From the NCBI RefSeq assembly GCF_000004195.4, contig NC_030677.2:173712019-173776018 (forward strand): DNA of 64,000 nucleotides. The letters are read 5' to 3'. Of this stretch, positions 35,386-47,135 are shown piece by piece. The notes beneath the pieces were generated by a model. That model had not been told where the DNA came from and did not search any database. It worked only from the letters and a program-made list of their open reading frames with translations. Both the position numbers and the translations under genes were made by a program. The stretch is from Xenopus tropicalis. Its lineage: Eukaryota > Chordata > Amphibia > Anura > Pipidae. Position 1 is the first letter of the stretch, and each line of letters begins with the position of its first letter.

Positions 35386-35578
35386 TAGGTATCTCAGAGA
35401 TTTCTGAGAGCAGGAAGTCTGATACCAAAGAACATGTGTCCACAAAAGGAGACAATAAATCCAGTGTTTCTTTTGATAGAGGACTCAGTGCAGCATTGCT
35501 GTGAGTGCTTATGGCTGTATTTACATAGACCTTTCTGATAAAGCTTACTTAGTTTTTACCTTCTCATTTAAGCGTTTA
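35386..35578. mobile_element. T2-type MITE, right-end fragment
   Basis: Matches the right half of 20477-20846 (CTGATACCAAAGAACAT, GTGAGTGCTTATGGCTGTAT, TTAGTTTTTACCTTCTCATT + TAA). Confidence 0.7.
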
Positions 35579-36205
35579 TAGCCTCCTTTGGTTACATTAG
35601 CTCTGTTCTATTCCACAGTAATGTGAAAAGGAAAAATGCAGGCAAAGCATTTTTAGAAGATTCATTTATAAAAAAGATAAATTGTAAAAGAAAAAAAACC
35701 TGACTTTTTGCCTCTCTATTATTTAACGAAGTGCATTTTAAAAGCCCGTTATGTGAAATTTAAAAATGAACAGCACTGAAGCTAAGAACTTTGACTTCAT
35801 AAAGTCAAACTTGGCTTGGTTAAAGCTACCTGGAGCATAATTGGGTCATTAAATTATCCGTCTGCCAATGCCGCACATTTTGAAGCAAACTTGTTTTTCT
35901 AAACAGAAAGTCTATGTAATTAATGAATAAACAGACATTAGGCCAGATTTATGAACGCTCATTTGTTTCTTTAAACAGTAAGAGTATTTAACAAACACAT
36001 AAATACAGAAAAAAATATGGAAAATAATCTCTGTCATTTTGGGAGGTCCCCATAGATGAGCACTGGGACACTTTGGGACACATTGTTAAATGTTAAAATA
36101 GATAAATGTTCCAAAAAAATGTTCCTGGATGTCAGCTGGGAAAATGTTAGAAATGTGTTAAAAATCTGCTTCGATTGATGATAATTTGACCGTAATGATT
36201 ATTAT
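35579..36205. other. unassigned AT-rich DNA
   Basis: Nothing recognised. Confidence 0.4.
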
Positions 36206-36838
36206 TTAAAGGACAAGCAAACCCTTTTCTACAAGTCTCTGGTATATTGTTTGGCATCCTTTAATGTACCTGATTGCTACCTTTATCATCATGTGCTGGT
36301 TAGGAACACTATCTTATACACATGCTGGGGTCTTGGTCTTGCTCGTGTTTAAACAGATAAAAGGCTGGTAATGTAGGGGATTAAATAGCATAGCAGAACA
36401 CACTGGAGATGTGCCTTTCAAAACAGTTAATCTCAAGCTGCAGGCATACCTTCAGTTGTCTCAATAGTGCCCTTAAGTCTCCCCATAGTTCACCCGTTCA
36501 GATGATCAGAAGCCAGACAGGAAGAAAAAACGCTGAGCTGTGTAAAGAAAGTTCCCATAATGCCTTACTCCTGCACCGAGACCCAGAACAAGTGTACATG
36601 CTCAGTGTGTAGACTATGAGTCAGCTTCCTGCTGATTGGCTCAGATCCACATTCCTAAGGGGGGGGAGCAGGAGAGGGGAGATAGCAGAGAGCTGGATGG
36701 CCCCTGCACATGAATTACAGACACAAGAAATCTTTTGACAGAGAAGTCAGTGCAGTGTTTCTGTGAGTGCTTATGGCTGTATTTACATAGACCTTTCCGA
36801 TAAAGCTTACTTAGTTTTTACCTTTCTTTCTCCTTTAA
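36206..36838. mobile_element. T2-type element, 633 bp, possibly chimeric
   Basis: TTAA at 36206-36209 and 36835-36838. The left tip TTAAAGGACAAGCAAACCC and the right tip (inverse) TTAAAGGAGAAAGAAAGG agree only in the first 11 or so bases. The right 75 bp matches 20477-20846 while the left does not, so the two ends may come from different subfamilies. Confidence 0.65.
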
Positions 36839-36992
36839 ATCTTATTATTATAATAAGTAATAATAAACCCTATAATTTAGCTTGTAGAGTGATGATTCAT
36901 ATTTTCAGTGCAATCATTAAAGTATGCATATGTTAAAATATACGTACAAATATACTTACAATATACACATTTGCCATTTGATCATATTCTGT

Positions 36993-37088
<96 letters not shown>
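36993..37088. repeat. (TAA)n microsatellite, about 32 units, pure
   Basis: An uninterrupted TAA array of about 95 bp. It produces a poly-Asn open frame that is not a gene. Confidence 0.98.
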
Positions 37089-37089
<1 letters not shown>

Positions 37090-39234
37090 TCATTCAGATA
37101 AGTCTGTAAGCCCAGGGGACATGGTGGCCTGTAAAAATTGTACTGGAGGGCTACATCTGACCCATGGTCACTTAGTAGGACACATATGAACTACATTATT
37201 GTACTGAACAATTCTCATAATATCTGTACAAGGACACTGAGACCTGCAGGGGTAACATGAGAAAAAATATTAATAATAGTGATAGCCAGGAAAGGAAATA
37301 CTGTATACTGTATGACCGAGAAAGGTCAAATCAGAATTTCAAGTTAAATGGCAGGAACTTGGAGAATAGCAGACGACAATGAAACAAGGAATAAAAAGAG
37401 TGTTTTGCAAATCAACAGACTTATTCAAACATATTCAATGAAGAAAAGTAGAGTTGCAGTAATTGTGATGCAAAGTGATTGTTCCATGTACACACAAAGG
37501 AAAAAGAAAAGATATGAAATGATTTACTTACACACATAGACAAAAAGAGCACAGTAACTCTGCGTCACTCTCACCCCATATCCACTCTATACATATTACC
37601 TATCTTATTTTCAAAGGGCCTCTTGTTTAAAAGGATAAAATAGATTTTGACAAATCCTTGTGATAATTCCTTTTTGATTAACTAAACACAGAGGGAACCG
37701 ACGTATCAGGTCATTTTCTTTATATTTGCTGGGAAGCTTTAAGTGTGTTTTATATATTCGGTATTAAAGGCTATATTATGCACAAGGTTTGCAAAACATT
37801 GCCCACATCGAAGAATATATCACAGTTTTCAAATGAAATATTTAAGAATTGTGGCCACTAGGCTAATGCTAATCTTAATCTGATGAAAGGAAATATATTT
37901 TAAGGCAAATAAAAGTATGCAAAAATAATATTCATATATATGACAAATTCATATATAATCAGGGCCACTTTAAGAACTAGTGGGTCAGAGCAGATAGTTT
38001 ATAGGATAAACAGGTAAGAATTTATTTTTCTTTGTACCCCCCAACCCAGAAAAAATGCTCAGGACCCCCATGTACTTAGTTACTATATATATTTATTATA
38101 TTAGTAAGTAATTGTCTCTTAAAGACCCCTGTCATACATTTACACTTTATTTTTTAACTTGGGGGTAATCATTTACTTGCAAATCACAAAGGAAATAAAG
38201 ATTCTTGCTTGAGTGATTGTACTTACTCTCTTTAGACAGTAGGTGGGTTATTTATCAACTTTTGTGTTTTTCCGCAATTCAAGTTTTTTTTTTTGCACTA
38301 CAAATCATACATTTGAATAATGGTTTCAAATAACTAATTATCTATATTTATTAAAACCGGGGCATCTAAAAGCTGGAGAGGTCATAGAGAATCATTTTTC
38401 TTTGAGCTTGACGAGAAAAATACAAATCTGAGATATTCAAGTTTTTTTAACGGTTTTTAATTGGATTTTTTGATAAATAAAGTAACATTTGCATTTTTTT
38501 TTCATTTTTAGGTTATTTGAAGTAGAAAAAACATAAGAAAATGACACAATACAAAGGTTGACCTATAGCCCCCTACATGTACCTATATTCCACATTTTAT
38601 TATGTACTTTGGAACCCTATTAGCATACTTTTATCTGTATAAAACTGTGTTGGTCCCAGACTTTCTGTGTGAGGAAATGTATAAAAGGCTTTTTGTTTGT
38701 TTAAACGGAAGGGAATATCTTTAACATTCTTTTTTCTTCTTAGCCAGGCACTGGTTTACTAATCCCTGCTAGCTGAAGTAGTAGAAAGGGAATTAAAATG
38801 TTGTATAGTATATAAACCCATCTGTCAACTGTATGCATAAATGCCAGACCTCAAGGCTTTTTGCTTTAGTCTTTGTTTTTGTCAGGACTAATTGGTTGTG
38901 TTCTGCCATACTGTAATTCTTTTAAGATTATTGGACCGTCCTCGGAATAGTTTTCCAACATTATGTCTATCCTTAGGAAAATACAACAAAAAAAAATTGG
39001 CTCTGTGAGTTATTCCCGCAATCGTTGTCTGTTTATGTATTTGCATTTTCTAACACAAACAGATTGTTCAGTTCAGCCAGACTGCAGTTCCCATACTGGC
39101 AATTGCTTCATCTCCTTTTCAAAGTCAGGGTAATAATGCCATTCGATGGAATAAAATAAAGCATGCAAGTCTGTTAGGTTCAGCATCCTGAGCAAATTTA
39201 AATGTAATTGCTATGTAATAATATAGCTATAGTG
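37089..39234. other. unassigned AT-rich DNA
   Basis: 38230-38480 has T-runs and 'GGTTATTTATCAAC', perhaps a worn MITE. No coding recognised. Confidence 0.4.
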
Positions 39235-39553
39235 TACAGGTATGGGATCTGTTATCCAGAATACTCAGGACCTGGGGTCTTTCCATAGTTTAAATCGCCA
39301 TGCTCTTAGTTTACTAAAAAAAAAACATTTAAACCTTAAATAAACCCAATAGGATTGTTTTGCATTAAATAAGGATTCATTATATGTTAGTTGGGATCAA
39401 GTACAAAGTACTGTTTGAATATTACAGAGAAAAAGGAAATAATTTCTAAAAATTAGAATCACTTGTTTAAAATAGAGCCTATGGGAGATGGTCTTTCCGT
39501 AATTCGGAACTTTCTGGATACCAGGTTTCCGAATAACGGATCCTATAACTGTA
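39235..39553 (-). mobile_element. mariner-like MITE (TA-CAGGTATGGG family), copy 6
   Basis: Full length, inverted relative to copy 1; TACAGGTATGGGATCTGTTA at the left and GGATCCTATAACTGTA at the right. Confidence 0.8.
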
Positions 39554-40151
39554 CTAGAATATAGTACTTTTTTTTGTACAGTAGATCTACTTTTTTAATA
39601 AAAGCCATTCACGTACATGTACAGACATCCGTTCTTATGGCTGGTTAGTGAAGGGTTTGTCCATATTTCTTGTACTACAACATGGATACTAAATACAGTA
39701 TCCCTTTATTTGATTTTACAAAGCTCCAAAGACATACTAAATATACATATAAATAATTGTAGCTGAGGCAACCAGGTTAAATGGCCTAGAGCTTAGGGTC
39801 ACATATCTGCCCTGATGCATTGTTATGAATATATATTCAGCAAGGCCAGCAGATTGACAAGTGGATCTGCCAGAAATTCCATTGGGTTGGAACAGCTAAA
39901 GAAAAATAAAAGTGCATTTGAAGAGAATATCTTAGCAGGGTGTCTGAATACAATTGGGAAAGATGCTGTAAATACAGTACCTTAGTACTTCAGTGCCAAA
40001 GTATGCAACAATGGGACCAAAAGTTCTACAGGACAAAATGTTTTACCTGTTATTGGTCTGTATGTACGTAAATTACCTAATTGCTTATATCTGTTTGAAT
40101 AGGCCAATATACACTTTTACGGTCTATCGCAGCTCATCAATAAAAGGTAAA
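39554..40151. other. unassigned AT-rich DNA
   Basis: Nothing recognised. Confidence 0.4.
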
Positions 40152-40153
40152 TA

Positions 40154-40366
40154 CAGTGGCTTGCAAAAGTATTCGGCCCCCTTGAACTTTTCCACATTTT
40201 GTCACATTACAGCCACAAACATGAATCAATTTTATTGGAATTCCACGTGAAAGACCAATACAAAGTGGTGTACACGTGAGAAGTGGAACGAAAATCATAC
40301 ATGATTCCAAACATTTTTTACAAATAAATAACTGTAAAGTGGGGTGTGCGTAATTATTCAGCCCCC
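40154..40366. repeat. Tc1 terminal inverted repeat, left
   Basis: Pairs with 41533-41744 with few differences (for example AACTGTAAAGTGG against the inverse of CCACTTTGCAGTT). GTACACGTGAGAAGTGGAAC is probably near an internal transposase site, by analogy with the IR/DR type. Confidence 0.9.
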
Positions 40367-40370
40367 TGAG

Positions 40371-40445
40371 TCAATACTTTGTAGAACCACCTTTTGCTGC
40401 AATTCCAGCTGCCAGGCTTTTAGGGTATGTCTCTACCAGCTTTGC
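40371..40445 (-). pseudogene. out-of-frame C-terminal tail of the Tc1 transposase
   Basis: In the frame next to the main transposase frame, this stretch reads as the normal family C terminus ending AAKGGSTKY-stop. It is separated from the main frame only by a small indel. Confidence 0.75.
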
Positions 40446-41376
40446 ACATCCTTGCCCATTCTTCTTTGCAAAACTGCTCCAGCTCAGTCAGATTAGATGG
40501 ACAGCGTTTGTGAACAGCAGTTTTCAGATCTTGCCACAGATTCTCGATTGGATTTAGATCTGGACTTTGACTGGGCCATTCTAACACATGGATATGTTTT
40601 GTTTTAAACCATTCCATTGTTGCCCTGGCTTTATGTTTAGGGTCATTGTCCTGCTGGAAGGTGAACCTCCGCCCCAGTCTCAAGTCTTTTGCAGACTCCA
40701 AGAGGTTTTCTTCCAAGATTGCCCTGTATTTGGCTCCATCCATCTTCCCATCAACTCTGACCAGCTTCCCTGTCCCTGCTGAAGAGAAGCACCCCCAGAG
40801 CATGATGCTGCCACCACCATATCTGACAGTGGGGATGGTGTGTTCAGAGTGATGTGCAGTGTTAGTTTTCCGCCACACATAGCGTTTTGCATTTTGGCCA
40901 AAAAGTTCCATTTTGGTCTCGTCTGACCAGAGCACCTTCTTCCACATGTTTGCTGTGTCCCCCACATGGCTTGTGGCAAACTGCAAATGGGACTTCTTAT
41001 GGTTTTCTGTTAACAATGGCTTTCTTCTTGCCACTCTTCCATAAAGGCCAACTTTGTGCAGTGCACGACTAATAGTTGTCCTACGGACAGATTCCCCCAC
41101 CTGAGCTGTAGATCTGTGCAGCTCGTCCAGAGTCACCATGGGCCTCTTGGCTGCATTTCTGATCAGCGCTCTCCTTGTTCGGCCTGTGAGTTTAGGTGGA
41201 CGGCCTTGTCTTGGTAGGTTTACAGTTGTGCCATACTCCTTCCATTTCTGAATGATCGCTTGAACAGTGCTCCGTGGGATGTTCAAGGCTTTGGAAATCT
41301 TTTTGTAGCCTAAGCCTGCTTTAAATTTCTCAATAACTTTATCCCTGACCTGTCTGGTGTGTTCTTTGGACTTCAT
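40420..41376 (-). CDS. Tc1-like transposase, frameshifted near the C terminus
   Basis: A cut-and-paste DNA transposase of the Tc1/mariner superfamily: it binds the element's inverted repeats, excises it and inserts at TA. The 318-residue frame starts MKSKEHTRQVRDKVIEKFKA, as is usual in the family. Residues 1-55 and about 65-120 fit the paired-like PAI and RED helix-turn-helix subdomains, joined by GRPPKL (58-63), the AT-hook-like linker. The catalytic triad is complete: D152 in WSDETK, D243 in QQDNDPKHK, E278 in [11 protein letters not shown], with 34 residues between the last two (DD34E). A glycine-rich box, YGGGSIMLWGCFS, is at 186-198. The frame stops after CKAGRDIP, about 23 residues short. 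A neighbouring frame continues KLVETYPKSLAAGIAAKGGS then TKY and a stop at 40373-40371, the typical Tc1 ending, so a 1-2 bp indel near 40440-40450 has replaced the tail. The core is intact; activity is unknown. Confidence 0.92.
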   Translation of the reverse strand: MKSKEHTRQVRDKVIEKFKAGLGYKKISKALNIPRSTVQAIIQKWKEYGTTVNLPRQGRPPKLTGRTRRALIRNAAKRPMVTLDELHRSTAQVGESVRRTTISRALHKVGLYGRVARRKPLLTENHKKSHLQFATSHVGDTANMWKKVLWSDETKMELFGQNAKRYVWRKTNTAHHSEHTIPTVRYGGGSIMLWGCFSSAGTGKLVRVDGKMDGAKYRAILEENLLESAKDLRLGRRFTFQQDNDPKHKARATMEWFKTKHIHVLEWPSQSPDLNPIENLWQDLKTAVHKRCPSNLTELEQFCKEEWARMCKAGRDIP

Positions 41377-41532
41377 GGTGTTGTTGCTCCCAATATTCTC
41401 TTAGACAACCTCTGAGGCCGTCACAGAGCAGCTGTATTTGTACTGACATTAGATTACACAAAGGTGCACTCTATTTAGTCATTAGCACTCATCAGGCAAT
41501 GTCTATGGGCAACTGACTGCACTCAGACCAAA

Positions 41533-41744
41533 GGGGGCTGAATAATTACGCACACCCCACTTTGCAGTTATTTATTTGTAAAAAATGTTTGGAATCATGT
41601 ATGATTTTCGTTCCACTTCTCACATGTACACCATTTGTATTGGTCTTTCACGTGGAATTCCAATAAAATTGATTCATGTTTGTGGCTGTAATGTGACAAA
41701 ATGTGGAAAAGTTCAAGGGGGCCGAATACTTTTGCAAGCCACTG
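41533..41744. repeat. Tc1 terminal inverted repeat, right
   Basis: The partner arm; it lies upstream of the transposase start (41376) and would also hold the promoter, which I cannot delimit. Confidence 0.9.
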
Positions 41745-41746
41745 TA

Positions 41747-42236
41747 TACTTTCCAGACATTAGGGCACATGTTCATCCGCTGGTGCAGTGAGTAAAGAGC
41801 AAAACAAGTGCCGAAAGGACAGAGCAGTGCCGAGCGCTACTCTAACTGCAAAGAGCACATTTTGATGCAGGTACAGTATCTGTAATTTAAGTGGTATTAT
41901 GTGCAACTGACTGTGGAGAATTGTGGGGACTCCAACTGCACTTGCAGATGTAAAAGAGCCCAAACAAAAAAAAAATTACTAAAAATAAAATCTTAAGCCT
42001 GTTTTTTCCAAATGCACCAAATATTTCCCTATCTGCTGTTAGATGAGGGCCTATTGCCATTACACCTACCAAACCAAATTCAAAAGAGTATTTTACACTT
42101 ACAAGTTTTGCTCTCGCTCAGGTTCTCTCTCTCTCACTCTCTCTCTCTTTCATATATATATCTCCCTTTACCCTTTGTTAACACCTAGTTATCAGGCAGA
42201 TTAGACAACCAGGAGTGATCTACTGGAATGAAAGAA
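41747..42236. other. unassigned DNA with pyrimidine microsatellite
   Basis: A (TC)n-rich stretch lies at 42110-42150 (TCTCTCTCTCTCACTCTCTC), followed by TATATATATA. Otherwise nothing. Confidence 0.5.
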
Positions 42237-42677
42237 TTAAAGGAACAGTAACACCAAAAAATGAAAGTGTATAAAAATAATAAATATATTATGTACTATT
42301 GCCCTGCACCAGTAAAAGTTGTGTGTTTGCTTCATAAACACTACTGCAGTTATATAAATACCCTGCTGTGTAGCCATGGGGGCAGCCATTTAAATTGAAA
42401 AAAGGAGAAAAGGCACATGTTACTAAGCAGATAACAGATAAGTAGCAGATTCCCATTGTATTCTACACAGTTTATCTGTTATCTTCTTATGTAACCTGTG
42501 CCTTTTCTCATTTTTTCAATTTAAATGGCTGCCCCCATGGCTACACAACAGCTATTTCTATTAACTATAGTAGTCTTTCTGAAGCAAACACACAACTTTT
42601 ACCAGTGCATTGCAACAGTACATTATATTTTAATTATTTTAAAACATTTTTATTTTTTAGTGTTACTGTTCCTTTAA
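42237..42677. mobile_element. T2-type MITE, 441 bp, fully foldback
   Basis: TTAA at 42237-42240 and 42674-42677. Tips TTAAAGGAACAGTAACACCA and its inverse with one change. The arms continue inward (AAAAGTTGTGTGTTTGCTTC; AGGAGAAAAGGCACATGTTA and inverses), so nearly the whole element folds into a hairpin. Its right half is the source type for the fragment at 2045-2135. Confidence 0.9.
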
Positions 42678-42738
42678 GAACTTGGACACTATCCTTTATT
42701 CACTTCAGGAAAAAACAGTGTTTCCCAATATTTATCTT

Positions 42739-42777
42739 ACGTGTGTGTATGTGTGTGTTTGTGTGTGTGTGTGGGGG
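42739..42777. repeat. (TG)n microsatellite
   Basis: GTGTGTGTATGTGTGTGTTT followed by GTGTGTGTGTGTGGGGG. Confidence 0.9.
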
Positions 42778-44738
42778 TCATAAAGAGTTATTCTGCTCTA
42801 CTGTATGGGGAGCCTTCTATAGTTTAACCTAATGGGAAGTGATTTTGCAGAATTTTGCTGCTGTGTGTTTGGGAGTGTTAAATCCATGGGTGTTAAAATG
42901 CTCAATAATCTTCCTGTGTGTCCTTGCCCCTAGCCATAAATGGAACTATTCCTTTCACTAAACAGAAAATAGACATTTGCCAACTCTGGACTTTTTACCT
43001 CTGCATAAATTACCAGGGAAATACTATGATCAATTATTTATAATGTGCTAATTGTTTTTGATGGATAATTAAATGGAAATGGTTTATGTCCCTGTGAAAA
43101 TTTATTTTTAAGAAATCATTTCCTGGTGTTCTAAAAAAATTGGCTGAGGCTTGAGGATTTTGTGTTAAATGCAGCATATGGGGAAAATGCCTTTGGCAGC
43201 ATAATAATGTCACACGCTTTACAGAGGCAATCTGCAAACTGCCCACCCAACCTACGAACACCAAATCCCCAGTAAGTGAACATATGCTGTACAGTAGGGC
43301 TTTGCTTAATGTGGAGTCTGTGAAAAGTGCATATTGTGTGGGGCAAGGGGAAGCAGTTTGCTACGCAGAATGCATGGAATCTTGCACTGTTCCCCATAAT
43401 GTAAATCAGACTGAATACTGATCTTGGTGCTCCATTTTCAGTGTAATTTGTATAAATCTGCAAAGTCAAAATATTAATTGAGATAATAGAACTAACTGAG
43501 TTTCTGCTTTTGCCCCAAAATGTTTCTTGCCGAGGACTAGAAATTTAAATATCTCCTGAATTCATATATCATTTGTTGGCAAAGCTTCCAGTCTTATATT
43601 TGCAGGTCACAATGCCCATTAAGCACACAGCCACAATAGGAATGCATTTTAGCTATTTAAAACATTATCAAGCTACATTAGGCTCATTTAATGCCAGCTA
43701 AATAACATGCTTGTTTATGTTATAGGAATCCATGTAGTTCCCCCGAGGGCGCCACAACTTGTATCAGAGCTCTGAGAATGTCTCATCTGACAGTAATTAG
43801 CTATGGCTGTTATGCATAAAAGCTAATTGCTTCACATAGTTCTGATTTGTAGCTACTGTAGCAAATGATTAAAAGCTTTTCATGTGGGAGACCTTTACAC
43901 TTTGTACACTTTATGGCAGGAAAAAGTTTAAATTTGTTCTGCAGAACATCAAACTATCTTTATACATACTGTACTTGAACAAACACACTTTATTCATTTA
44001 TTTTCAGTATAAATGAATACTTCAGCTGGCAGAGAAGACTTCAATATTTAAAAAAGTTCCTTATGAGTGCCCAAGAGAGTACAGCACCTACTGAGTCTCT
44101 GCAATAAAAGAAAGATTAGCTGAGCTACCACTGGGCATGAAAACATTTAGAAAGGGTGCTGCTAGGGAACACCCACATAGTGGGAAAACATTATAGCAGG
44201 GATTGCTGCAACTTTATTGGAATACAGACAAGCACATTTCAACCTCATCATTCAAGGGACATTTCTATCATATTTTAGTAAACATGTTTAGAAAACCAAA
44301 CACAGTATTCGGTGGGCAGCTATTTCACATAGCACAGATGGTATTACTGCTAATGAGATTTAACATATATAATAAAATCATAATGGAACCCATAGACTGG
44401 GGTTGCAATGATGAGTGTGTGTCACTTCAAGGTGAAAATTGCATTGCAGCTATACTGTTTATCTGTACTGAGCTTCATTGTTTTATTGAATACGCATTGC
44501 GAATACATATTCTAATGGTTCAGCGCAGTGAAACTGAAATGTACTGATTGAAGATCAATCTTTTGTGCTCCAATAAATATTAGATATCAAAATTTGGATA
44601 ATTTTTGTATTTTTTATATTTCAAATAATCCTACATTTTTAAAAAATCTAATAAAAATTTGATAGTATGAAACTGTAAAAAAAAAATTCCGGGTAATTTT
44701 TAATGGGTCTCAAAAAAAAAGATTTGAAAAACTCTAAT
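42778..44738. other. unassigned DNA, one patch possibly conserved
   Basis: 43700-43900 has balanced composition and motifs such as AGTAATTAGC, GAGGGCGCCAC (partial resemblance to a CTCF core) and TGATTAAAAGC. It carries no repeat signature. It may be a regulatory element; not shown. Confidence 0.3.
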
Positions 44739-44940
44739 TGACTAATATCTAGTATAAATAAATCTAAAGCAACTGGACTTGTTTGGTAATCATTGAAGAT
44801 GTTTCACAACTCATCCGAGCAGCTTCTTCAGTTCAACTTCAGTTGAACTGAAGAAGCTGCTCGGATGAGTAGTGAAACGTCTTCAATGATTTAAATTTAT
44901 TTATACTAGATATACCATGACCTGGATGAATGAAAATATT
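44739..44940. mobile_element. foldback MITE with 50-bp near-perfect palindrome
   Basis: Arms 44789-44838 and 44841-44890 are inverses with only a few mismatches and a 2-bp spacer (ATCATTGAAGATGTTTCAC..; AGCAGCTTCTTCAGTTC..). Outer blocks TCTAGTATAAATAAATCTAA and ACTAGATATACCATGAC match the split copy at 58720-59945. Confidence 0.75.
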
Positions 44941-46639
44941 CATAGACATCTAATTGACTAAATCGTTCTCATGCTTTTTAATGAAAAAAAGCCCCTTTAA
45001 TCACAGAAAAAACTACCAAAATTGTTAAATGACCTCCTGAGATTCAAATGAGTCAAGGAATTTGCTATGTTTGTACTTTTTGGCAATATTTGTGGTTCTT
45101 TAGAAAGATGTCCAAAAAATTAACTCCACTCCTAATTCCATTGTATGAGAGGACGTCTGTGTAGACAAATATGCCCCTTAAGACAATAACTGGCCACAAC
45201 TAATTTAGACTTTGATACCATTTCCAGGCCTTGATCCTGGGACGGGGGGGCAGTAAAGGCTGTCGGCTTCTGGGCGCCCAGCACAGAAATCCAGCCATTC
45301 CCAATGTGCCTTTGGATTTGGGTTGTAGGGTCATTGGCATGGTGGCTTTATTTTTTAAGGTAGGCATTCTAGTACAGGGTTATTTTATTAAGTGCCTATT
45401 ACTAGTGTCAACTAGTGCCCCAGAGGAAAATAAAAAAGGTGCAGTTGGTAAGGTGAGTGGGTAACTGGGGAGACCTGGGGTCCTCAAGAAGATAATCCTA
45501 GAATGGGACTTGGATAGTAGACAGGACACCCTTTTTTGTGATTACACACTAAATATCCTCCTTTTTATGAGATATTAAAATGTTAATATGATGTTACGCC
45601 TAATTTGAAAAACATGAGAAGTGGTTTTCAAACCCATTCCGACTGAGCATAGTGTAGGCTATGTTGCGGCTATCTTGTCCATGCTAGCGGAAAAAGAATA
45701 ATTAAAATGCTTATTTAAAAGATTACAGAGTTACAATTTCTGTTGTTCTATCCAACATTGATTATTACATGTAAGCTTCTTTATTAACTCTGGAAATAAA
45801 TGAAATCAGGCATGTGGTGCTCTCAAATAAAGTAAATCAGGAGTCAATTTAAAAAGATTATGAATTTGGTTTACATAAGTCATTTTTACTGTTTTACTTA
45901 ACAATATAAAGAAGCCATGTGGCTATGTGCTTATTATTTAGAGGCAGCCATCGGGATGACTCTGTGTGAATGAAATGGTGCCTGCTGGGAGCGATTCTGA
46001 ATGCCGCCTGGTACTGTTAATACAGGCTTTACCCCATATCAAGGCAACTTTTATTTCCAAATCTCCAGCAACAGCAGAGATTCCTACTAACTAATTACAT
46101 TTGATTGTTATTCTACTTCAGCATGTGTTTTGGAAATATAAAAATAATAACAATAATCATTTTTATATAACCTAAATGTACAAATGTGCTTAAATGGATT
46201 AAAGCTAAAATGCCTTTGTAATTATACTGTAAAATAAATTGAACTGGGAATAATAAAGCAGACTCTAAAGAATCAATAAGATAATTTTAGTCTGAGCAGC
46301 AGGTAAAATAACATGGAAAGAGGGCAGGTAGTGCCCCATTATACACTGTGGGGGGCATTCACAAAGCTAGGCAGTCATAAAAGCTGTACATGTGCTTTAC
46401 TTCAACAATATATTCCATATTTTCCTTTTTATTCTAGCATATGCCACAGTTATGCCCCCAATTTTAACAGATTTACATGCATTTTATGGCTATATTTGCA
46501 AACACAATGATAATGTTAGGGAAAAGGTGCAACAAATAGCTTATACCAAATCACTATACTCTTTGCATAAAATATGTGTAAATATCTGGAATGCAGAAAT
46601 CACAACCAACCTCTTTACAATGCAAATTTTATATATATC
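44941..46639. other. unassigned DNA
   Basis: 45236-45480 is GC-richer (GGGACGGGGGGGCAG) with an open frame 45231-45464 (+) lacking any recognisable domain. Nothing else recognised. Confidence 0.35.
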
Positions 46640-46929
46640 CTTTATCCGGAAACCCATTATCCAAGCTCCGAAATAGAGGAAGGTCATCTCCGATAGACTT
46701 CATTTTAATATATATAAAATATTTTTTTCTCTGTAATAATAAAACAGTACTTTGTACTTAATCCCAACTAAGATATAATTAATCTATATTGGAGGCAAAA
46801 CAATCCTATTGGGTTTATTTAATATTTAAATGATTTATTAATTTTAAGGTAAGGAGATCCAAATGACAGACTCCCTATCTGGAAAAGCCCAGTTTCCAAA
46901 CATTCTGGATAACAGGTCCAATATCTGTA
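46640..46929 (+). mobile_element. mariner-like MITE (TA-CAGGTATGGG family), copy 7
   Basis: CTTTATCCGGAAACCCATTA to AATATCTGTA with the usual internal blocks. The left tip is replaced by a (TA)n run. Confidence 0.75.
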
Positions 46930-47135
46930 TGTATATATATATAAGCAGAAGTCCATTATACAGTAGTATTATATGTGCACTGGTATATCTAATTATCTAC
47001 CTTGCAAGCACAAGGAGTAACTTCAATATTCCTGTTTCCATGTTTAGCCCATGAAATAAAAACCATTGGTGAAACTCAAGTTAGGAAGGAAGTACTGGGG
47101 GTCCCTATATATATGTTTTAAAGGTTGAGCTACTC

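Larger units (their letters stand above)
40154..41744 (-). mobile_element. Tc1-like transposon, 1,591 bp, long inverted repeats
   Basis: The ends CAGTGGCTTGCAAAAGTATT and its inverse are flanked by TA (40152-40153, 41745-41746). The inverted repeats are about 213 bp (40154-40366 and 41533-41744) and nearly identical, ending internally at GGGGGC. Arm identity this high implies a fairly recent insertion. The transposase is encoded on the minus strand between them. Tc1 elements with arms of this length belong to the IR/DR type, in which transposase binds both outer and inner sites of each arm. Confidence 0.95.

Noticed and set aside
36924..37109. Poly-asparagine frame
   Set aside because: A direct translation of the (TAA/AAT)n microsatellite.
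40588..41072. Plus-strand frames opposite the Tc1 transposase, and 40680-40979 on the minus strand
   Set aside because: Shadows of the transposase in other frames; the catalytic motifs are only in the 40420-41376 minus frame.
45231..45464. 77-codon frame in a GC-richer patch as a gene or processed pseudogene
   Set aside because: No recognisable domain, no poly(A) tail, no splice-site pair; the peptide resembles nothing I know.
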